64,000 nt of DNA from Hyperoplus lanceolatus (taxonomy: Eukaryota > Chordata > Actinopteri > Uranoscopiformes > Ammodytidae): contig CM049408.1 of NCBI GenBank assembly GCA_026929865.2, forward strand, positions 25,557,501 through 25,621,500, given 5' to 3'. Below are positions 60,901 through 64,000 of this stretch, piece by piece (position 1 is the stretch's first letter; each line of letters starts with the position of its first letter). Below the pieces are notes generated by a model, which was not told the origin of the DNA, did no database searches, and saw only the letters and a list, made by a program, of their open reading frames with translations. The position numbers were made by a program, and so were the translations under genes.

Positions 60901-61270
60901 GAAGATAAACGGTTATTCCTTCTGCAACAATAACATCTCCTGGTTTTAAGATTGTTCACATTGTTCCGATGCCTGTGAGAAAAACAGTTAATTTATTGTG
61001 TTTAGTTTTGAGTCTTTAGTTAGTTTTCTCTCCTCAATGGCAGAACAAATGTATCATCATGGATAAGACCCTCCTTTGATAGGGGCTCGTCCATGGGGGA
61101 TTTTCACATTTTGCTTTGACAGTCTTTTTTTTCCGTTTCTGTGTTGTGCAGCCGTGTACCTCATGTACTTCCCTCTCTGTGTAACAGGTACCAGACACCG
61201 GAGTGTGATGGTGCTGCACGATCTCGCATCTCAGACACAGAAGATCCCTTCCAAGGCAGAGACCTGACAG
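23635..61270 (+). CDS. smoc1: SMOC1, SPARC-related modular calcium-binding protein 1 (3' part beyond window)
   Basis: Ten exons: 23635-23736, 41539-41704, 42319-42408, 45477-45589, 45808-45907, 48537-48584, 51232-51288, 52114-52194, 59088-59280, 61188-61270. All have GT-AG introns and matching phases. They give about 344 residues: signal peptide 1-28; Kazal/follistatin-like domain with six Cys (44, 48, 57, 68, 75, 88) and CGSDGRSY; a 30-residue insert (90-119); thyroglobulin type-1 domain 126-189 with CWCV; SMOC-specific linker with GSVTDRP, DDGSKPTPTMET and EITAPTLWIK; second thyroglobulin domain 258-323 with YCWCVLVDTGRP. The linker separates SMOC1 from SMOC2. The protein is a secreted matricellular modulator of BMP signalling needed for eye and limb development. 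The EF-hand extracellular calcium-binding exons lie past 64000. Confidence 0.97.
24776..24860. repeat. (CAGA)n microsatellite
   Basis: An uninterrupted ACAG tetranucleotide run of about 21 units, preceded by a TC/AC-rich stretch. Confidence 0.97.
29638..29679. repeat. (AC)n microsatellite
   Basis: About 20 uninterrupted AC units. Confidence 0.95.
33614..33685. repeat. (GT)n microsatellite
   Basis: About 36 uninterrupted GT units. Confidence 0.97.
34970..35230. repeat. Decayed teleost MITE-like repeat
   Basis: It contains GGAATAGTCCAACATACTG, GTTAGCTTAGCACAAA, GAAACAGGCGGAAAC and GGAAATAGTCCAGCAC. From memory this order matches a very common percomorph repeat, with inverted ends (GGAATAGTCC and a GGAAATAGTCC-type end). 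Confidence 0.5.
35817..36110. repeat. Decayed teleost repeat (GAGACACTGCAGG family)
   Basis: It starts TAAGGCGAGACACTGCAGGC and later has GAAGATTTATCCTATTCAAC and ACTTAACTTTCCATAATCAA. A short related piece is near 5330-5350. Class unknown. Confidence 0.5.
37045..37314 (+). mobile_element. tRNA-derived SINE
   Basis: The tRNA-like head GGGCGACTGTGGCTCAG has an intact box A (TGGCTCAGTTGG) and box B (GGTTCGATCCC). The body contains CTTGGGCAAGACACTTCACC, a conserved fish SINE block. The tail is TATAAATAAAGGTT followed by an A run. It is in SMOC1 intron 1, same strand. Confidence 0.88.
37471..37825. mobile_element. TIR element, 355 bp
   Basis: Perfect 17-bp terminal inverts, GCTATAGTGCGTAACTT at 37471-37487 and its complement at 37809-37825. 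No coding capacity and an unclear target duplication. A truncated relative lies at 6457-6545. Confidence 0.8.
38585..38790. repeat. Decayed teleost interspersed repeat
   Basis: It contains GAATTGCCTTGAAACTTAGG, ACAGACATTCATGCTCCCCT and AAATACCTGCCGAAACTAAT. From memory this is a very abundant teleost repeat. A further short piece with CTGGACTAAAGTGGTGGACC is at about 59610-59720. Confidence 0.5.
39753..40618 (-). mobile_element. Tc1-like transposon, internal-deletion derivative
   Basis: Long terminal inverts of about 280 bp (39753-40032 and 40339-40618) begin CACTCAACAAAAATATAAA-like, flanked by TA at 39751-39752 and 40619-40620. The interior, minus strand, keeps a short frame joining the start and the end of a Tc1-type transposase (see separate entry). 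The catalytic centre is deleted, so any movement needs a helper. Confidence 0.9.
40072..40320 (-). pseudogene. Tc1-like transposase remnant, N- and C-terminal ends fused
   Basis: From ATG at 40320 it encodes about 82 residues. The helix-turn-helix start ALRERAIGMLTAGMSTRSVA continues to STISRLQ, then runs directly into the family's C-terminal segment (QLRTAIEEEWTNIPQAT, ending NGGHTRY). The DDE catalytic region is absent. The frame stays open across the junction. Confidence 0.85.
41075..41260 (-). mobile_element. tRNA-derived SINE with exact 12-bp target duplication
   Basis: On the minus strand the head is GGGACGCCCTTAGCTCAGTT with a box B-like GGTTTGATTCC. The body has TGCATGTCAC, and the tail has CTACACTATCAATAAAGC and A/T-rich sequence. 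The target AGCAAAGACATG is duplicated at 41063-41074 and 41261-41272. It lies about 280 bp before SMOC1 exon 2, antisense to the gene. Confidence 0.92.
41539..41704 (+). CDS. smoc1: SMOC1 exon 2, Kazal/follistatin-like domain
   Basis: The acceptor is tttcattgcag and the donor is gtgagt. Phase 0 in, phase 1 out. It encodes a complete six-Cys Kazal unit including KPVCGSDGRSYETGCELQRA and ending HRGRCR. Confidence 0.96.
41705..42318 (+). other. SMOC1 intron 2 with a 29-bp direct repeat
   Basis: A 29-bp sequence at 41713-41741 recurs exactly at 41853-41881. The 111 bp between the copies contain short inverted pieces (TAGTATACC, GTATGCC). Otherwise unremarkable. Confidence 0.7.
42319..42408 (+). 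CDS. smoc1: SMOC1 exon 3, 30-residue insert (possible cassette)
   Basis: The acceptor is ttgctgtttag and the donor is gtaagg. It is 90 nt, phase 1 at both ends and open in the reading frame. It encodes GKNWAKIDQLPVAQAPTSTS then EVRDVEVKSP, with no Cys. Skipping it would join CR to DAGQSKC, as in the human protein. The good splice sites and open frame support a real exon, possibly alternatively spliced. Confidence 0.75.
42503..43358. mobile_element. Near-palindromic TIR element, 856 bp
   Basis: The ends are TGGAAGTAAATGAGTGTCAT and its complement, flanked by TA (42501-42502 and 43359-43360). The arms are about 330-365 bp each, meeting at inner blocks such as GGAAGAGCAATCGATCATAG and its complement. 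The left arm has three units of a 31-bp repeat (TGAAATAATGTATCTGAATT and onward) while the right arm has two. No coding capacity. TA target use suggests a Tc1/mariner-type origin. Confidence 0.85.
43674..43706. repeat. Poly(C) followed by (CA)n
   Basis: About 19 C residues followed by a short CA tract, a likely assembly-error hotspot. Confidence 0.9.
45477..45589 (+). CDS. smoc1: SMOC1 exon 4, first half of thyroglobulin type-1 domain 1
   Basis: It encodes DAGQSKCRMERNQALEQARR then FIPECNEDGTFAQ. The acceptor is cattacag and the donor is the weak gtctgt. Phase 1 in, phase 0 out. Confidence 0.96.
45808..45907 (+). CDS. smoc1: SMOC1 exon 5, second half of thyroglobulin type-1 domain 1
   Basis: It encodes VQCHTLTGYCWCVTSDGKPV then NRTPVCS, with an N-glycosylation sequon (NRT). 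The acceptor is catctgcag and the donor is gtactg, phase 1. Confidence 0.97.
45908..48536 (+). other. SMOC1 intron 5
   Basis: It has a CT run near 46829-46848. A stretch starting GAGCTGCAACCATTAATCGA (47583 to about 47760) resembles a decayed teleost repeat. No exon is recognised. Confidence 0.5.
48537..48584 (+). CDS. smoc1: SMOC1 exon 6, linker
   Basis: A 48-nt phase 1-1 exon encoding GSVTDRPPAPPGSGRK. The GSVTD start is SMOC-family specific. The acceptor is ttctctacag and the donor is gtgagc. Confidence 0.93.
49141..49530 (+). mobile_element. Dispersed TIR repeat, most complete copy
   Basis: The left end TAAAGTGACTATGAGGAACT and the right end AGCTCCTCGTAGTCTCTTTA are near-inverts of each other. 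Relatives are at 1112-1200 (left part) and 16225-16505 (right part). No coding capacity and an unclear target duplication. Confidence 0.75.
50940..50974. repeat. (GT)n microsatellite
   Basis: About 17 GT units. Confidence 0.95.
51021..51110. repeat. (TCTA)n microsatellite
   Basis: About 22 uninterrupted TCTA units, just upstream of SMOC1 exon 7. Confidence 0.97.
51232..51288 (+). CDS. smoc1: SMOC1 exon 7, linker
   Basis: A 57-nt phase 1-1 exon encoding DDGSKPTPTMETHVPPEGD, close to the human SMOC1 segment. The acceptor is cctcaacccag and the donor is gtaagt. Confidence 0.95.
51289..52113 (+). other. SMOC1 intron 7
   Basis: It contains the sense-orientation SINE (51413 to about 51600), followed by an AATAAAGTTGTAATATTCTC-type decayed repeat. 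No other feature. Confidence 0.6.
51413..51600 (+). mobile_element. tRNA-derived SINE, same family as 41075-41260
   Basis: The head ACGCCCTTAGCTCAGTTGGT lacks the first GGG of the other copy. Box B GGTTCGATTCC is intact. The body has TGCATGTCAATCCCCTCTCT and the tail has CTACACTATCAATAAAGCAT, then an A/T-rich tract. The target duplication is not clear because the flanks are A-rich. Confidence 0.88.
52114..52194 (+). CDS. smoc1: SMOC1 exon 8, SMOC-specific domain
   Basis: An 81-nt phase 1-1 exon encoding EITAPTLWIKQLVYKENK then QNSSSSRKQ, with an N-S-S sequon. The acceptor is cctgtcattgcag and the donor is gtgaga. Confidence 0.95.
54219..55899. mobile_element. Outer TIR element interrupted by a hAT-like element
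   Basis: The ends TTTCCACCTAGTAG and CTACTCGGTGGAAA are near-perfect inverts, followed inside by related GC-rich blocks (AAGCCGCTCCCA on the left, GAGCCGCTCCCA on the right). Without the insertion it would be about 680 bp. No transposase frame, and a clear target duplication was not found. Confidence 0.7.
54581..55577. mobile_element. Non-autonomous hAT-like element, 997 bp
   Basis: It begins CAGTGTTGGGAAAG and ends CACAACACTG, so the first eight bases (CAGTGTTG) are inverted at the other end. The 8-bp target ACGATGTC is duplicated exactly at 54573-54580 and 55578-55585. The left part is rich in GAACTAGTTCA-like palindromes. No transposase frame; the 84-codon open frame at 55283-55537 is not recognisable. 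Confidence 0.9.
56035..56298. mobile_element. TTAA-flanked MITE
   Basis: TTAA, then AGCTGGGGT at the left, and ACCCCAGCT, then TTAA at the right. The full palindromic end is CTTAAAGCTGGGGT. TTAA duplication is typical of piggyBac or Kolobok elements. No coding capacity. Confidence 0.8.
57218..57244. repeat. (GT)n microsatellite
   Basis: A short GT tract in SMOC1 intron 8. Confidence 0.85.
57923..57966. repeat. (CA)n microsatellite
   Basis: CA tract with two CG-containing interruptions near its end. Confidence 0.92.
59088..59280 (+). CDS. smoc1: SMOC1 exon 9, thyroglobulin type-1 domain 2
   Basis: It encodes EKVPSCDQERQSALDEARQN, then GGLYKPVQCHQSTGYCWCVL and DTGRPIPGTST. Phase 1 in, phase 2 out. 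The acceptor is catggttttag and the donor is gtaata. Confidence 0.97.
59281..61187 (+). other. SMOC1 intron 9
   Basis: A decayed repeat piece lies around 59610-59720 (CTGGACTAAAGTGGTGGACC). The remainder is AT-rich with no recognised exon. Confidence 0.5.
61188..61270 (+). CDS. smoc1: SMOC1 exon 10, end of thyroglobulin domain 2
   Basis: It encodes YQTPECDGAARSRISDTEDP then FQGRDLT. The last domain Cys is in TPEC. The acceptor is ctgtgtaacag. The donor gttttt is weak, and read-through would meet a stop at about 61335. Confidence 0.93.
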
Positions 61271-62934
61271 GTTTTTCTTCACTTTTCACTGCAATGCATT
61301 TTGTTTTCGGGATTAGGTTTGCAGAAACATTCTAGGATTCAATTCAGCGTCTTGTGTCAAATCTTTAAGACATTAAAATGTATGCTCTATTGTTTGCATT
61401 CTCAAACTGCATGTTTCACTTTTACTGTTAGCAAAGGAAAAGGCTTTCAAGATGCAGACTATTCAGTTTGTTTGGCAAACGTACAGTAGCGCTATCTTGC
61501 ATAATGAGTTTGGCTGGAGTAGCTGGAGGGACAGAGCTGCCAATGTTATCCCAAACACTGATAGCATCCAGGCCTAGTTGCAGTGGATGTGCCAGTCGTG
61601 AACTGGGCTTGTAACCTCTAACCACACATATGCATGTGGAATAAAATCTGTTTTGCCCCCTGAAAGTAACACCAGTTCTGTATTTAGATAGTAAGCTAGT
61701 TGGCTGGACATGCTTACTTTTGGAGTTTACGATAGCGCAGACAAACACACTGATCAATATCTTACACTTTTGCTGTTGTATTTTTGGTTTTGGAAAAGGC
61801 TAAAAGAAAAATATAGACAATTAATCTTCCAAATGATTTATATTTCTTACTAAAGCCCCAATACACACCACAAATGAATGTGAAGAAATACAAAGCTTGA
61901 CCACAGTTGCAGTTGTTCCTTTGACAATCAGGATTTGGGTTTAGAGATGCTCAACAAATAACATTGATGCTTAAAGAATGGAAAGAATTTCTATTTTCAA
62001 TTGCTAAAGAGCATATATATTTTTCCATCCTCGTGCTCACTGACAGATTGAGGGTTTTGATTAGGAATGGACCAAACCACTCCGTGTGGTGTTGGATTCT
62101 CTGGCAGCAAAGATCAGAGACTCTCCTCTAAACCAAAGGGTCGTAACCTCGGCTCATACCCCTCTCCCCTTGTTACTGCTGCTCACTTTACTTTTGTTGC
62201 CCCTCTGTTTCCCCATCATTTAAGGTAGCATTGTAACTCTTATTTAATTCCCCATCTGGTGAGTTTACAGAGTCAAGTATGACTCCTGACTGTGCAGCAG
62301 ATGTGTGGCATGTTTTATGGAAGGTGTGAGTGTTGCAGGGTGTGGTGTTGGGGCGTTGGGGGGCTGCTGGGGGTGTTGGAAACCGCAGGGCGCTGAGTGG
62401 AGATATTTTTATGTACTGTAGAGGGATGTTCTGTACCGCCACAACAAAGCGCAATACTTCATGGCTGTCACATCAAGGCAATGGGAGAAAATAATGTTTT
62501 AGAGGGCAGTTTATTAACATTAGCCCATAGATTCAATTTCACTGTACACAAGTCATTTCACAAACTATGATTTAGCCAAAACCTATACATTAAAACACCT
62601 TTGGGGAGAATACTTTGATACTACCTAGTGCTATCTAACAGGTCATCTTGCATTAAGGTAGTATTTTAAGGGGAAATATTAATTTTGTTAACATATGCTG
62701 CTCCTGTCCTGTCCCAACAAGATAGAAACAAGGAATGTGTCAGATTATATTGCTATATATCTTTGCTTAGAGCTCTTTGCACAGTGGGTGAGTAGCGGAT
62801 GCATAGAGTTGTTGCGCCCTAAACAGTTGTGGTAACTGCACCACACACTTAATCCGACATAATGCTTTTGGCATCTCCGAAGCACCAAGGGTCTGAGTGA
62901 CGTACATTTTGCCACATGTTTGCTTCCTTGCACT

Positions 62935-62972
62935 GTATAACACCTGACCTGTGTACAGGTCAGGTGTTATAC
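62935..62972. repeat. 38-bp palindrome with 2-bp centre
   Basis: GTATAACACCTGACCTGT at 62935-62952 is followed by GT and its exact reverse complement at 62955-62972. Each arm carries a CACCTG E-box and an AGGTCA half-site in inverted layout. Confidence 0.95.
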
Positions 62973-63117
62973 AAATCTACATGTTTACAGACAAGCGTAG
63001 TATAAACACAACCAAGTGTGTATCTGCTGTCCGTCTTGCTTTCAGAACACTCTTCGTCACTTCATCCATCAATTTCTGTAGGCTGAAAAGTCTTAATGTA
63101 TCTCCAGAATTCAGTTT

Positions 63118-63119
<2 letters not shown>

Positions 63120-63194
<75 letters not shown>
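63120..63194. repeat. (AT)n microsatellite
   Basis: About 75 bp of AT dinucleotides with one AAAT interruption. Confidence 0.95.
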
Positions 63195-63195
<1 letters not shown>

Positions 63196-63686
63196 CACAC
63201 AAGGAATACTTCTGTTTTTATTTTCAGACTTTTCTCTCAAGTGAAAACGGATAGTTGTCACTTTATAGAAGGAGCTAATTCAGGACTTCAACACTTATAC
63301 TACTCACAAGTTATTAACGTGCAACCCTGTTAAGATGCGTCACAGGTGAACATTGATGTGTATTAAACGTTTAAAATCCCAACATGTTGGTGACCAGTGG
63401 AAGAGAGTACTTTTAGAAAAACGTTTGGTGCAGCTTTAATGCGTTTAACATCATATTATTATTATTATATATTATTATCATATCCAAGTGGCCCAGACCT
63501 GTTTGACTCTGCCAGAGGTCCTGCACCACACTGTGCCCTTGACACCTTGCCACATAGTCATAGGCGCCGCCAGAGATTTTGGGCCCCATGAAAAGATATC
63601 ACTCTGGGCCCCCAACCAGGCCACGCCAAGCAAATGCAATGTTCTGTAACGGAACGTCCAGAACCCAACAGACCCATTGATGCTTA

Positions 63687-63762
63687 AGATACCTAAACTA
63701 CCAATAACTCTATTCATACAGGCGAGATACCTAAACTACCTATAACTCTATTCATACAGGCG
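63687..63762. repeat. 38-bp tandem duplication, two copies
   Basis: Copies at 63687-63724 and 63725-63762 differ at one base. Each begins AGATACCTAAACTACC and ends ACAGGCG. Confidence 0.95.
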
Positions 63763-64000
63763 TGCACCTATGTTGAATTCCAATACTAAAGGCCAACAAT
63801 ACACTGAGCTGTTAAAATACAACACTGTGCAAATGTTCAACATTCTGCAGACAATTCTCTATACGATGCAAGGCTAATATTCTGTAAAACAAATCTGCTA
63901 CAGGCCATCTCTTATGGTGAAAATCACATTTTATTTTTTCAATTCTCAAATGAAAAAAATTTCAACATCAATTGTGGTGTCAATGTACGTAATATAACTC

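Larger units (their letters stand above)
61271..64000 (+). other. SMOC1 intron 10 (open at window end)
   Basis: It contains an 18-bp-arm palindrome (62935-62972), an AT tract (63120-63194), a piece near 63560-63620 with GGGCCC blocks that may be the edge of a hAT-like element, and a 38-bp tandem duplication (63687-63762). The remaining SMOC1 exons are not in the window. Confidence 0.6.

Overview
The window looks like nuclear DNA of a bony fish, most likely a percomorph teleost. The evidence is small exons with vertebrate splice signals, long introns, many dinucleotide and tetranucleotide microsatellites, and a dense mix of tRNA-derived SINEs, an L2/CR1-like LINE remnant, hAT, Tc1 and TTAA-type elements of the kind common in teleosts. 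No bacterial, viral or organellar gene order is seen.

Three protein genes are present. (1) PLEKHD1, plus strand: the last four coding exons (122-3687), which encode a coiled coil and a conserved C-terminal tail. (2) CCDC177, minus strand: one 862-codon coding exon (10050-7462) plus an inferred 5'UTR exon ending at 10800. PLEKHD1 and CCDC177 converge. (3) SMOC1, plus strand: ten coding exons from the signal peptide (23635) to the end of the second thyroglobulin type-1 domain (61270). The exons for the extracellular calcium-binding domain lie beyond the right edge. PLEKHD1, CCDC177 and SMOC1 are also linked in tetrapods (human 14q24), so the window is a conserved synteny block. From memory, SUSD6, SRSF5 and SLC10A1 lie between CCDC177 and SMOC1 in human. 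I see none of them in the roughly 12 kb gap here.

The rest is introns and intergenic DNA shaped by transposons. An L2/CR1-like LINE remnant (about 11438-13430, minus) is split by a 781-bp hAT-like element with an exact 8-bp target duplication. A 997-bp hAT-like element with an exact 8-bp duplication (54581-55577) sits inside an older TIR element. A Tc1 internal-deletion derivative (39753-40618) has about 280-bp TIRs. A 950-bp element (19605-20554) carries repeated subterminal motifs. A near-palindromic 856-bp element (42503-43358) lies in SMOC1 intron 3. SINEs at 41075-41260 (minus) and about 51413-51600 (plus) belong to one family in opposite orientation and flank SMOC1 exons 2-7.

The most interesting gene-level observation is SMOC1 exon 3 (42319-42408). 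It is a 90-nt phase 1-1 exon with good splice sites that adds 30 residues between the Kazal and first thyroglobulin domains. I do not recall this segment in human SMOC1.
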